The notes: generated from the sequence alone by a model not told the origin. A DNA stretch of 64,000 nucleotides from Brevinematales bacterium (GCA_013177995.1 JABLXN010000008.1:1-64000), one strand, 5' to 3'. Shown: positions 46,188-54,882, counted from the stretch's first letter. Translations and numbers: made by a program.

Positions 46188-47939
46188 TTACCTGTTGTAC
46201 AGTGGCCTTTCATGGTAATGGGTATGGAGAAGCTTGTGGCTCTTTTCGGAAAGAGGTTTACCCAAGTACTCCTTGTAGAGTTGCTGGACCATGGGGTTAT
46301 GGTGAGAACAGCGGAGTTCGTTCTGCTTGTCGTCCTCATAGATACCCTTGGCACGTTTGGCCCGGATTTCATCGGTAGCTCCATAGGGCTGACCACCTCC
46401 ACCGACACATCCTCCACGACATGCCATCACTTCAATGAAGTGGTAAGGGGGTTCCTTGCCTGCGGCAAGGGCGCTTTTCACCTCTTCCATCACATATTGC
46501 ACATTGGCAAGACCATGAGCCACGGCAATATTGACCTTGGTGCCATTGATATCGATGGTGGCCTTTTTGATGCCTTCAAGTCCGCGGGTTTCCTCAAAAT
46601 CAACCTTGCCCAATTCCTTGCCTGTGATGAGATAATAGGCTGTTCTGAGAGCAGCTTCCATCACACCACCGGTGGCACCAAAGATAACACCAGCACCGGT
46701 ATAATCCCCAAGCATGTTATCAGCTTCCATATCCGGGAGATTCAGGAAATCAATACCCGAAGACTTGATCATGCGGGTAAACTCACGGGTGGTGAGTACC
46801 ACATCCACATCCTGACAACCGCTCGCGTTCATCTCTTCGGTACGGGTAATCTCGTATTTCTTGGCTGTACAGGGCATGATGGAGACTCCGTAGATATCGC
46901 AGGCTTTCAGTCCCTTTTTCTCTGCGTAATAGGTCTTGGAGAGAGCTCCTACCATCTCATGGGGGGACTTGGCCGAAGAGAAGTGGGGGATCATATCGGG
47001 ATAGTACTTCTCAAGATAGTCCACCCATCCAGGACAACAGCTGGTAATAAGGGGGAGGGGACCCTTTTTGTGGACAAAACGTTCGACAAATTCGCTTCCC
47101 TCTTCCATGATGGTAAGGTCGGCCCCAAAATTGGTATCAAACACAGCATCAAAGCCAAGGCGTTTGAGCACGCTATAGATCTTCTTGGTGAGAATTGTGC
47201 CTGGTTCAAGTCCAAAAGCCTCTCCTACGGCTACACGTACTGCGGGGGCAATCTGGACGACCTTGTGCTTCTTGGGATCCTGAAGAGCCTCCCACACGGC
47301 GGGGGTTTCGTCTTTCTCGTACAGGGCACCTACAGGACAATGAGCGGTACACTGCCCGCATTTCACACAGGGGCTATCGATGAGTTTGACATCAGCTGCG
47401 GGAGCAATACGCATATTGTATCCTCGGCCGATGAACTCGAGAGCCCATACGTTTTGCATCACCTGACACACCTCTACACAGCGGCCACATTTCACACATT
47501 TGGCGGGATTGATGGTAAGGGCCGGGGAAGAGTCATCTACGGGATGTTCCACAATCATATTGGCAAAGGGAACCTCCCGGATACCAAAATCCTCGGCAAG
47601 TTTCTGAAGCTCACAGTTGCCATTCCGAGGACATCGGAGACAATCGTTGGGGTGATTCGAAAGGATGAGCTCAAGAACGGTGCGACGAACCTGGTAGAGT
47701 TCAGGATCATGGGTGATCACTTCCATCCCCGGTTCTACCTTGGTGGCACACGCACGGATCATCTTGGGGTTGTTTTTGATCTTCACAATACAGAGTCCAC
47801 AGGCGGCCGTAGGGGGAAGATCAGGATGATTACAGAGTTTGGGAATATTGACCTGAGCCCTTTTGGCGGCCTCTAAGATGGTGGTTCCCTTGGGAACCTC
47901 GATGGCTATGTCGTTGATCTTTATTTGAATCATTTCCAT
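46188..47939 (-). CDS. hydA: [FeFe] hydrogenase catalytic subunit of the electron-bifurcating HydABC complex
   Basis: The 583-residue protein begins with a 2Fe-2S domain (C36, C47, C50, C64), a His-Cys 4Fe-4S site (H96 and cysteines 100-109) and two 4Fe-4S motifs (148-158, 191-201). The H-cluster motifs follow: TSCCPGW (C301-C302), MPCTAKK (C357) and MACRGGCVGGGGQP (C507, C511). It makes or uses H2 while electrons are shared between ferredoxin and NADH. AAGGAGGG precedes the ATG. Unlike some relatives it has no extra C-terminal 2Fe-2S domain. Confidence 0.96.
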   Translation of the reverse strand: MEMIQIKINDIAIEVPKGTTILEAAKRAQVNIPKLCNHPDLPPTAACGLCIVKIKNNPKMIRACATKVEPGMEVITHDPELYQVRRTVLELILSNHPNDCLRCPRNGNCELQKLAEDFGIREVPFANMIVEHPVDDSSPALTINPAKCVKCGRCVEVCQVMQNVWALEFIGRGYNMRIAPAADVKLIDSPCVKCGQCTAHCPVGALYEKDETPAVWEALQDPKKHKVVQIAPAVRVAVGEAFGLEPGTILTKKIYSVLKRLGFDAVFDTNFGADLTIMEEGSEFVERFVHKKGPLPLITSCCPGWVDYLEKYYPDMIPHFSSAKSPHEMVGALSKTYYAEKKGLKACDIYGVSIMPCTAKKYEITRTEEMNASGCQDVDVVLTTREFTRMIKSSGIDFLNLPDMEADNMLGDYTGAGVIFGATGGVMEAALRTAYYLITGKELGKVDFEETRGLEGIKKATIDINGTKVNIAVAHGLANVQYVMEEVKSALAAGKEPPYHFIEVMACRGGCVGGGGQPYGATDEIRAKRAKGIYEDDKQNELRCSHHNPMVQQLYKEYLGKPLSEKSHKLLHTHYHERPLYNR

Positions 47940-47951
47940 GGCTTCCCTCCT

Positions 47952-49739
47952 TTAGCTTTTCATCACAGCGCCAAATTTACATACGGTATAACAGTTGCCA
48001 CACTTAATACACTTTGCCTGGTCAATGGTATGGGGCTTGCGTTTTTCACCGGAGATACAGTTCACGGGACATTTCATAGCACAGAGCCCACACCCAATAC
48101 ACTTCTGGGGATCAATCACATAACTGACCAGTTCTTTACAGCTTCCAGATGTACATTTCTTTTCCACGATGTGTTGTCGGTATTCATGCTCAAAATAGCG
48201 AAGGGTGGAGAGGACTGGATTGGGAGCTGTCTGACCAAGTCCACAGAGAGAAGCTTTCTGCATGGCCTGACCAATCTTTTTGAGTTTGTCGATATCGGAA
48301 AGCTCACCCTTTCCTTTGGAGATTCTGTCGAGAATGCCGTGCATCTGACGACCACCAATACGACATGGGGAACACTTTCCACAGGATTCATCGACGGTAA
48401 ACTCGAGGTAGAACTTGGCAATATCAATCATACAATCGTCTTCATCCATGACGATGAGACCACCAGAACCCATGATAGATCCCAATTTCTGGAGGTTTTC
48501 GTAGTCTATAGGGGTGTCAAGATACTCAGCGGGGATCACACCACCAGAAGGTCCACCGGATTGGACAGCCTTGAACTTTTTGCCTCCCTTGATGCCACCT
48601 CCGATGTCAAAAATAACCTCCCGGAGAGTGGTTCCCATGGGAACTTCAATGAGACCTGAGTTGTTGACCTTACCAGTGAGGGCGAAGACCTTGGTACCCT
48701 TGGAGGTTTCTGTTCCAATGCTTGCAAACCATTTTCCTCCCTTGAGGATGATCACGGGAATGCTAGCCCAGGTTTCTACGTTGTTGATCACCGTGGGTTT
48801 GCCCCAGAGACCACTCACCGCAGGGAAGGGCGGACGAGGACGAGGCATACCACGATTGCCTTCGATAGAAGCAAGAAGGGCTGTCTCTTCACCACAGACA
48901 AAGGCTCCTGCCCCGAGTCGAATCTCAATATCAAAATCAAAGCCACTACCCAGAATATCCTTGCCAAGCAGACCCATTTCTCTTGCCTGCTGGATAGCCT
49001 TTTCGAGGCGCTTGATGGCGAGAGGATATTCAGCACGGATATAGACATAACCCTGATTGGCACCCACCGTGTAACCACAGATGGTCATTGCTTCAATAAT
49101 GGAGTGAGGATCACCTTCGATGGTACTTCTGTCCATGTAGGCTCCGGGGTCACCCTCGTCGGCGTTACATACCACGTACTTGACATCAGACTGGACATCC
49201 TTGGTGAACACCCACTTTCTCCAGGTGGGAAAACCAGCTCCACCACGTCCGCGAAGACCAGAGATTTTGAGTTCCTCAATCACATCATCTGGCTTCATCT
49301 CAAAGAGAACCTTTTCAAGAGCCTTGTAGCCATCACGAGCGATATACTCATTGATGTTTTCAGGATCAATTACTCCACAGTTTCGAAGAACAATACGAAA
49401 CTGCTTCTGATAGAAAGGGATGTTTTCGATACGAACATTTTTCTGGCTTTCCTCGTATTGATAGACAAGGTCTTTTACAGGACGACCCTTGAGAAGATGT
49501 TCCTGCACAATACGATCAGCATCTTCCACCTTGACATCAACGTAGAAGGTTTCATCGGGGAGAACCTTCACAATCGGACCCTTTTCACAGAGACCAAAAC
49601 AACCTGTTTTTACAAGCTGAATCTCGTTCTGAAGCCCCAGTTCTGTCATCTTTTTTTTCATGGCATCAAAGATGACGCCGGCTTTGTTGGATTCACAACC
49701 TGTGCCTCCACAGACAAGAACAAAACCTCTATACGCCAT
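47952..49739 (-). CDS. hydB: HydB, NADH/FMN subunit of the bifurcating hydrogenase (NuoF-like)
   Basis: The 595-residue protein has an N-terminal thioredoxin-like 2Fe-2S domain (C-G-G-T-G-C and K-T-G-C-F-G-L-C), the NuoF core with G-L-R-G-R-G-G-A-G-F-P and A-D-E-G-D-P-G-A-Y-M-D, an NuoF 4Fe-4S site (S-C-G-K-C-S-P-C) and two C-terminal ferredoxin motifs (CIGCGLCAMKCP, CIKCGNCYTVCK). It holds the FMN believed to be the bifurcation site. It lies 12 bp upstream of hydA. Confidence 0.95.
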   Translation of the reverse strand: MAYRGFVLVCGGTGCESNKAGVIFDAMKKKMTELGLQNEIQLVKTGCFGLCEKGPIVKVLPDETFYVDVKVEDADRIVQEHLLKGRPVKDLVYQYEESQKNVRIENIPFYQKQFRIVLRNCGVIDPENINEYIARDGYKALEKVLFEMKPDDVIEELKISGLRGRGGAGFPTWRKWVFTKDVQSDVKYVVCNADEGDPGAYMDRSTIEGDPHSIIEAMTICGYTVGANQGYVYIRAEYPLAIKRLEKAIQQAREMGLLGKDILGSGFDFDIEIRLGAGAFVCGEETALLASIEGNRGMPRPRPPFPAVSGLWGKPTVINNVETWASIPVIILKGGKWFASIGTETSKGTKVFALTGKVNNSGLIEVPMGTTLREVIFDIGGGIKGGKKFKAVQSGGPSGGVIPAEYLDTPIDYENLQKLGSIMGSGGLIVMDEDDCMIDIAKFYLEFTVDESCGKCSPCRIGGRQMHGILDRISKGKGELSDIDKLKKIGQAMQKASLCGLGQTAPNPVLSTLRYFEHEYRQHIVEKKCTSGSCKELVSYVIDPQKCIGCGLCAMKCPVNCISGEKRKPHTIDQAKCIKCGNCYTVCKFGAVMKS

Positions 49740-49748
49740 GGTGTCCTC

Positions 49749-50138
49749 CTACTTCATAATATCCGCAGCGGGCTTGTCCATGACATGCTCGCTGACCAGT
49801 TTTTTGTGAATCACATGGTCTTCGAGAATTTTCCTTGCTACCTCAGCCGTGACTTTGCCATAAATGGTACGTGGCATGTCTGGCATCACTACCTCAACGG
49901 TGGGTTCCACATAACAATACCCCATGCATCCTGTTTGTTTGACCACGACATCCTTGAGACCAAGTTTGTCGATGTTCTCGACAAAGGATTTGAGGGTATC
50001 ACGGGCACCCGCTGCAATACCACAGGTTCCCATACCCACAATGATAATGGTGGATTTTCCCTCCACCTCTCGTTTTTCTATCTCGGACTTCGTTTTTTCA
50101 CGAAGTCGGCGCAGTTCCTCAAGCGTGATTTTTGCCAT
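49749..50138 (-). CDS. Thioredoxin-like [2Fe-2S] ferredoxin of the hydrogenase operon
   Basis: A 129-residue protein with the four-cysteine pattern of the thioredoxin-like ferredoxins: M-G-T-C-G-I-A-A-G in the first half and Q-T-G-C-M-G-Y-C-Y near 86-93. A helical charged N terminus (LRRLREKTKSEIEKRE) precedes it. Such a small subunit is found in many hyd/hnd operons (sometimes called HydD or HndB) and probably carries electrons inside the complex. It overlaps the ATPase gene by 20 bases and lies 9 bp before hydB. Confidence 0.85.
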   Translation of the reverse strand: MAKITLEELRRLREKTKSEIEKREVEGKSTIIIVGMGTCGIAAGARDTLKSFVENIDKLGLKDVVVKQTGCMGYCYVEPTVEVVMPDMPRTIYGKVTAEVARKILEDHVIHKKLVSEHVMDKPAADIMK

Positions 50139-50685
50139 AGATTGCCTCCTTTACCTCTTCCTCTGATTTTTCAAAATAATATTTTGCAAGTGAGAATCCT
50201 GAACTGTCCTCAAAACTTCCCACACTCTCTTGAAGTTCACTTCGGGTGACCCGGTAGGAAGCCTCTCCACACTTTCTATGAACAAGCAGTTCATACTCCC
50301 CATCAAACATCATGATCTGAGCAAAAAGGTAGGGAAGATCTCCCACCGGTGGCATATCCACATGATGTTTTGGAAGAACAAGGGCTACAGATGTTCCTTC
50401 ATCCTTTCGGGAGTCCAAGAGAAACTCTCCTCCTACCGTTTCGGCAAGCTGTTTGGCAAAAGCTAACCCTAAGCCAACACGACGATGAGCATGTTTTTCC
50501 CCATTGGTGTAAAAGGGATCGGTGGCCTGTTTCATCTCCTCAGGTGTCATCCCACAGCCATTGTCCCCAACACAACAGGTAATTGTTTCCTCATCTTCAA
50601 GATAATCCACCGTAATAAGCGTGGCCTTTGCCTCAACAGCGTTCTGCACAAGTTCGTAGAGGATATCACAGAGAGTGGCGTGCAT
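50119..50685 (-). CDS. GHKL ATPase-domain protein of the hydrogenase operon
   Basis: The 188 residues are a histidine-kinase-like ATP-binding domain with an N box (ELVQNAVEA), G1 (DNGCGM) and G2 (GLGLAFAK), but no phosphoaccepting histidine domain or sensor. It is in the middle of the hydrogenase operon, 3 bp after hydC. Similar genes are found in bifurcating hydrogenase operons of anaerobes, where their role is not established; regulation of transcription or of assembly are possibilities. The last 70 residues are not conserved in kinases. Confidence 0.82.
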   Translation of the reverse strand: MHATLCDILYELVQNAVEAKATLITVDYLEDEETITCCVGDNGCGMTPEEMKQATDPFYTNGEKHAHRRVGLGLAFAKQLAETVGGEFLLDSRKDEGTSVALVLPKHHVDMPPVGDLPYLFAQIMMFDGEYELLVHRKCGEASYRVTRSELQESVGSFEDSSGFSLAKYYFEKSEEEVKEAIYGKNHA

Positions 50686-50688
50686 AGG

Positions 50689-51171
50689 CTACTTGCTGTA
50701 CTTGGCAATGATATCGGGGATCTGGTCTTTGGTGAGACGTCCGTACACCTCCCCGTCCACCGTGAGCACAGGGGCAAGACCACAACACCCGAGACAACGA
50801 ACAGCCTGGAGAGAAAATTGTCCATCCTCAGTGGTACCATTGACCCCTACACCAAGCTGGACCTCCAGTTCCTTGATGAGATCCTCACCACCCTTGAGGT
50901 AGCAGGCCGTTCCCATACACACCGAGATGGTGTGCTTCCCTGGTTTCACCAGACGGAAGAAGTGATAAAAAGTGACCACCCCATAGATTTTGGCAAGAGG
51001 GACATCTAACATACGGGATAAAGACAGGGCCACATCACGAGGGATATACCCATACTCCTCCTGCACCCGGTGCAGAATCATGATAAGGTTGCCCGGTTTT
51101 GACTTCCATTCGTTTATGAATGAAAGGAGTTCCGGGGAAAGCTTGACCTCTTTTTCTTTGGTCTCAAACAT
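50689..51171 (-). CDS. hydC: HydC, NuoE-like [2Fe-2S] subunit of the bifurcating hydrogenase
   Basis: A 160-residue protein of the 24-kDa NuoE family. The N-terminal helical part (MILHRVQEEYGYIPRDVA) and the 2Fe-2S cysteines in C-M-G-T-A-C-Y and V-R-C-L-G-C-C-G-L-A-P are typical. I chose ATG at 51171 with GGAGGAGAGACG upstream; an in-frame start at 51225 would overlap the promoter. It is first in the operon hydC-ATPase-ferredoxin-hydB-hydA. Confidence 0.94.
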   Translation of the reverse strand: MFETKEKEVKLSPELLSFINEWKSKPGNLIMILHRVQEEYGYIPRDVALSLSRMLDVPLAKIYGVVTFYHFFRLVKPGKHTISVCMGTACYLKGGEDLIKELEVQLGVGVNGTTEDGQFSLQAVRCLGCCGLAPVLTVDGEVYGRLTKDQIPDIIAKYSK

Positions 51172-51226
51172 CGTCTCTCCTCCTTCTCCATATATTCTTT
51201 GGTAAAGAGAAAAATTATGTGCCATT

Positions 51227-51255
51227 ACTATAGGAAAAAAGAAAAAAAATCACAA
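51227..51255 (-). promoter_or_regulatory. Promoter of the hydrogenase operon
   Basis: Minus strand TTGTGA (51250-51255), 17-base spacer, TATAGT (51227-51232). The word TGGCACATAATT lies across the likely start site (51213-51224) and a near-copy, TGGCACATTATT, lies 86 bp upstream (51299-51310); these may bind a regulator. Confidence 0.55.
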
Positions 51256-51321
51256 TGAAAGGGAGAGGAAAAGAAAAAGAGAAGGGAACATTATGGAGAA
51301 TAATGTGCCAAAACTTATAAG

Positions 51322-51356
51322 AAAAAAGGGGGTACTTTCAGAAGCACCCCCTTTGG
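51322..51356 (-). terminator. Terminator after the CsgG-like/outer membrane protein gene
   Basis: A hairpin with AAAGGGGGT paired to ACCCCCTTT, inner CTT-AAG pairs and a short loop, followed on the minus strand by TTTTTTC. It begins right after the stop at 51362. Confidence 0.85.
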
Positions 51357-51361
51357 TTTTT

Positions 51362-52882
51362 TTATAATCTGAATATAATCTCCACGCCTCCCGTTATCCC
51401 CGTCGTCCCCAATTTCCCGTTCCAGTTCTGGAAGGTGGGCGTGACAGAAACCGATTCGGCACTTTCATCATCGCCACTTTCACGGAAGTACAGGCTTGCC
51501 ATCTGGTAGAAACTCCACTGGAAACCTCCAAAGAGACGAAGCTTCACCGTCTGGTTGAATTGGATATTCCAGGAGAGCTGGGGCAGAAGGGCAAAATCAA
51601 ACCAGTTAAGGGAGACACTTACAGGGGTGGCCAAATCCTTGCCCCCGATGGTGAGATAATCGAGGGTACTGGTGAGTTTGCCAAGTTCTTTGGCACCTAT
51701 GTTTGCGGCAAACTTGACACCAAAAACCACACTCGTATTTCGCATGTACCATTCATAGGCGGGGCCTATTTGCATGGAGATAAGCAAAGGATCAGAAAAA
51801 CCGATACCAAAGGCGGATTCCCAGAGCCAGCTGTATCCCATCTCTAGATCAAGATGCATGAAAAAGGCCAGAGCAAAACCATTCACCGATCCAAAAGAAA
51901 GGTTGGTATTGAGCGAAACGCTTCCAGATGAGTAGGTTAGTGTTGCCGTTGAAGGCACCTCCATAGGCAAAACGCCGAAAGAAAGACCAAACCTTCCCCC
52001 TGCTTTTGGAGCCTCTATCAGTTGTTGTCCCGGCTTGGGATTACCAAAGATGATATGCCCATAGGAATACTCGTCACTTACGTAACTCACCCGAATCAGT
52101 CCTGTGCGACGTTTCTCCTTGAAGCGGTCCATGATCTGGATCTCTTCCTCAATGGCAAACTCGTATCCGGGGCTGATACCTAAGTTTTTCCCCAGTTCAA
52201 GGTAGGCATAATCACCCTCTACCCGGAGAATAGCCGTTTTGATCTTGAACTCTTCTACATTCCGGAGATAATAGCCAAGTCCCCCTACGGCACTATTCAC
52301 GGCTTTTTGGTAAGCGTCATTCGGACTGAGTCTGGAGACACCTTCACCACTGTTGTCATAAGTAGAAAGAAGATTGCCAGCCGTATCGATAATCTTGATG
52401 GAGATATTGACCGTCGCGCGGTGTTCTTTGACAATCCTGATCTGATACCCACCACCCTGTTTGGCCTCTTTGATTTCAATATCGTAGGAACGGGAATCAT
52501 AGCCGTTGATAGACGGGATGAACACAAAGACAGAATTGACCAACCTCTCCATTTCGGCAGCCGGGATAACCGCTACCCCTAAATCCTCATCTCGATACTG
52601 GGGATTTTGAAGGGCAGCCTGTTTTTTGAGTTCCCTGATACGCTCAATGAAGCGCTGGGCTGTGGTCCCGTCAAGCCGGTATTGATAACCGATAACCTGA
52701 AAGCGTCTCATGGAAGCAATCGTGGCAATCATCTGATCGTCAAAATACATATACGCTGAACTGGGAAGATTGTATGAACTGTATACAGGCATCACGGCAA
52801 TTTCTTTCCTCTGAGAAACCTCGGCTGAAAATCCCAAAGAAAACATGACCACTCCTACCAACCATAGCCAGGATGAACGCAT
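51362..52882 (-). CDS. Exported protein: CsgG-like N-terminal part and outer-membrane barrel-like C-terminal part
   Basis: The 506-residue protein has a signal peptide ending near F-S-A-E (about residue 20). The following 280 residues resemble CsgG/GNA1162-type periplasmic proteins (RKEIAVMPVYSSYNLPSSAY, then FQVIGYQYRLDG). The C-terminal 200 residues have alternating aromatic and polar beta strands and end in ITGGVEIIFRL, with a phenylalanine two residues from the end region, as in outer-membrane barrels. ATG at 52882 has AAAGGAGG. Function unknown; a single transcription unit with its own terminator. Confidence 0.68.
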   Translation of the reverse strand: MRSSWLWLVGVVMFSLGFSAEVSQRKEIAVMPVYSSYNLPSSAYMYFDDQMIATIASMRRFQVIGYQYRLDGTTAQRFIERIRELKKQAALQNPQYRDEDLGVAVIPAAEMERLVNSVFVFIPSINGYDSRSYDIEIKEAKQGGGYQIRIVKEHRATVNISIKIIDTAGNLLSTYDNSGEGVSRLSPNDAYQKAVNSAVGGLGYYLRNVEEFKIKTAILRVEGDYAYLELGKNLGISPGYEFAIEEEIQIMDRFKEKRRTGLIRVSYVSDEYSYGHIIFGNPKPGQQLIEAPKAGGRFGLSFGVLPMEVPSTATLTYSSGSVSLNTNLSFGSVNGFALAFFMHLDLEMGYSWLWESAFGIGFSDPLLISMQIGPAYEWYMRNTSVVFGVKFAANIGAKELGKLTSTLDYLTIGGKDLATPVSVSLNWFDFALLPQLSWNIQFNQTVKLRLFGGFQWSFYQMASLYFRESGDDESAESVSVTPTFQNWNGKLGTTGITGGVEIIFRL

Positions 52883-52984
52883 AGATCCTCCTTTACTTTT
52901 GTTTTTCTCTTGAAAAAGTATATCATCAGAAGAGAAAAATTTCAATCAAAAAGAAAAGAGAATTGGGATATAGCTTGGTTTTTG

Positions 52985-53581
52985 TGTCGTTCCACATTCA
53001 TACAGAATGGTTATCTTCACACAAAAACTGAATACTCGTTTTACCATCTTTTCTCTTCTAAATTTTTAGCTCTTTTTGTTACCCATTTTTCTTTTTCCAC
53101 GAAGCGCTCCTGCGTGGAACAAAAGGGACGTTGTCCTCGTCGCATGCTACGCATGCGCCTCGGACGGATAGTGTGCCGCTTTTGCGGGCAAGGAGAAAAA
53201 CATCCTCTCCTTCCAGGGGAAGTCCTTCCTCCGTGGGCGACATTGCCTCGTCCTTGAGACTTCAGCAACCACAACTCGTCCTACTGAACCTTGCAGCCAA
53301 CTTTATAAACTTTACAAACTTTCAACTTTCAACTGATACGCACCCCACTCCGGAAGGACTTTCCCCTTACAACAAAGGACACACGACCGCAAAAGCGGCC
53401 CGGTGAGCCTCCTGAGCGAAGTCGAAGGAGAGCACTGAGCGAAGTCGAAGGAGAGCACTGAGCGAAGTCGAAGTGGGGTACAGAAAAAAGGGATTGAAAG
53501 AACAGAGATTTCTCGTGTTATTTCCCTGTTCATAAGAAATGTGGAAATAGGTATTAGTTTCATATGTGGAACGACACGACA
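52985..53581 (+). repeat. Complete copy of a 600-bp non-coding element with inverted ends
   Basis: The ends are inverted copies of TGTCGTTCCACAT (near 52985-52997 and 53564-53576). Just outside, GATATA(G/T)CTTGGTTTTTG occurs on both sides (52967-52984 and 53582-53599), 17 of 18 bases identical, like a target duplication. Inside are AT-rich arms, a GC-rich core with the hairpin word CGCATGCTACGCATGCG, inverted words GCCGCTTTTGCGG (53175-53187) and CCGCAAAAGCGGC (53387-53399), and a 23-bp tandem repeat. No protein is encoded. Broken relatives are at 45.1-46.2 kb. Confidence 0.75.
53412..53475 (+). repeat. Tandem repeat, 23-bp unit, about 2.8 copies
   Basis: Units CTGAGCGAAGTCGAAGGAGA plus GCA start at 53412, 53435 and 53458; the third is cut after GTCGAAG. 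Single units of the same word occur at 45678 and 46124. The core GAGCGAAGTCGAAG is a word I have seen dispersed in genomes of other phyla. Confidence 0.85.
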
Positions 53582-53607
53582 GATATATCTTGGTTTTTGA
53601 TTTTTGC

Positions 53608-53636
53608 TTGTATTTTGGTTTTGGTTTCTTTACAAT
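53608..53636 (+). promoter_or_regulatory. Promoter of the polysaccharide deacetylase gene
   Basis: TTGTAT (53608-53613), 17 bases, TACAAT (53631-53636). The start site would lie about 10 bases before the ATG at 53653. It lies just outside the 600-bp element, whose right end stops at 53581. Confidence 0.55.
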
Positions 53637-53652
53637 GAAAGGGAAGAAAACT

Positions 53653-54381
53653 ATGAGGAAATATCTTTGTGTTTTTCTTCTTGTGTGCCTCGCGGCATGT
53701 TCTACCGTTTTAGTGAAAAAAGAGACCATGGGACTCTCTGATTATGAAATTCTTTTGACCTTTGATGATGGTCCCAATCCCTTTCCCGGGACTACCGATG
53801 CCCTTTTGGAGGTTCTCAAAAAGTACAGTATTCGGGCCGTGTTTTGTTTAGTGGGAAAGGAGATGGCAAAATATCCTCATCTGGTAAAACGTATCCGTGA
53901 AGAAGGGCATGTCATTGTCAATCATAGCTACTCGCATATTCCCCGTCTTACCGCACGGGGAACTTCGCAGGAGATTGTCCTGTGGAACAGGGCCCTTTCT
54001 ATGGCTGTGGGGACGAATGCTTCTTCTCCCTGGTTTCGTCCTCCGGTGGGGCTGGTCTTCTGGTCTACACAGAAGGGGCTCTCTTCCTATGGGATAAGAA
54101 CTTTTGGGGTGAGTGTATTTGAGTTTGATAGTGAGTATCCTCCCGGGGAAAAAGAAAACCTGAAAAAGAGAATTATCCAGTCTTTAGAGAAACAAAAAGG
54201 AGGTGTTCTTGTTCTCCATGATGGGGTGCAACGCCTTTATTCTCTGAGAGAGGAGGACTTCACCAATAACCATATAGCGAATCGTTCTTTTGTCCCTTCT
54301 CTGGTAGAAGAACTTGTCCTTTATTTTCAAGCGAAGGGATATGTCTTCATTGATCCACAGGTTGTCATGGGAACACCATAA
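53653..54381 (+). CDS. Lipoprotein polysaccharide deacetylase (NodB domain)
   Basis: The 242-residue protein starts with a lipobox L-A-A-C (cysteine at about residue 16) and then a NodB domain: L-T-F-D-D-G-P-N-P with the metal and catalytic aspartates, N-H-S-Y-S-H with the two zinc histidines, R-P-P-V-G, and V-L-H-D-G-V near the end. It should remove acetyl groups from peptidoglycan or another glycan in the periplasm. ATG at 53653 has AAAGGGAAG upstream. A 200-bp element begins 8 bases after its stop; its 9-bp target duplication overlaps the stop codon. Confidence 0.88.
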   Translation: MRKYLCVFLLVCLAACSTVLVKKETMGLSDYEILLTFDDGPNPFPGTTDALLEVLKKYSIRAVFCLVGKEMAKYPHLVKRIREEGHVIVNHSYSHIPRLTARGTSQEIVLWNRALSMAVGTNASSPWFRPPVGLVFWSTQKGLSSYGIRTFGVSVFEFDSEYPPGEKENLKKRIIQSLEKQKGGVLVLHDGVQRLYSLREEDFTNNHIANRSFVPSLVEELVLYFQAKGYVFIDPQVVMGTP

Positions 54382-54388
54382 AATATTC

Positions 54389-54589
54389 GAGACCCTTGCA
54401 CGGGTGCTTTCTTGCCCTTTTTAGGTCAGGGGCTATGCCCCTCTTCCCCGTTTTTTCTGTTTACAGGGGCTTATTTGTCTTTTCTATTCAAAAAATAGGA
54501 TTATTGATTACGAAAAGAAATATTTTTATACTATTTTTGTTTTTTTTATTCCCTTTTTTGAGACCTTCGCACATTCGTGCGAAGGTCTC
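54389..54589 (+). mobile_element. 200-bp MITE-like element, copy 1, with 9-bp target duplication
   Basis: Begins GAGACCCTTGCACGGG and ends with the hairpin GAGACCTTCGCAC-ATTC-GTGCGAAGGTCTC, so the first bases and the last bases are inverted copies. AAAATATTC is present on both sides (54380-54388 and 54590-54598), a clean 9-bp target duplication. Inside are a GC hairpin TCAGGGGC-TAT-GCCCCTCT-like word and an AT-rich half. No coding capacity. Confidence 0.85.
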
Positions 54590-54598
54590 AAAATATTC

Positions 54599-54882
54599 GA
54601 TTCGCGGAAATGTTGTCCTTTTGGGTTTTGATTAAAAATTAGGCAAATGGCAATTTTTTGTCTCTTTCTTCATCACACAGAAAAACCGGCATGCGAATTT
54701 TTTCTTGGTTTTTTTTCTTTTTTTGATGGTTTCTTTTTCTTGGTAAGAAAGAGAATTTTTCTTTTCTTGATTTTCTATTTTCTTGAAATGATTGAACTTA
54801 TAAAAAGTTTAACAGGAAATACTTTTTCTGGTGTCATTGTGAAAAGGGTTTTTGAGATGATTTTTTATCTCTCTGGAGGGTC
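54599..54882. other. T-rich leader region upstream of amtB
   Basis: Between the 200-bp element and the sigma-54 promoter there is T-rich DNA without a gene on either strand. Sigma-54 activators normally bind 80-150 bp upstream of such promoters, so a NtrC-like binding site may be here, but I see no clear palindrome. Confidence 0.5.

Noticed and set aside
51299-51310. TGGCAC upstream of hydC as a sigma-54 promoter
   Set aside because: There is no GC pair at the -12 position at the correct spacing, in contrast to the exact match before amtB.
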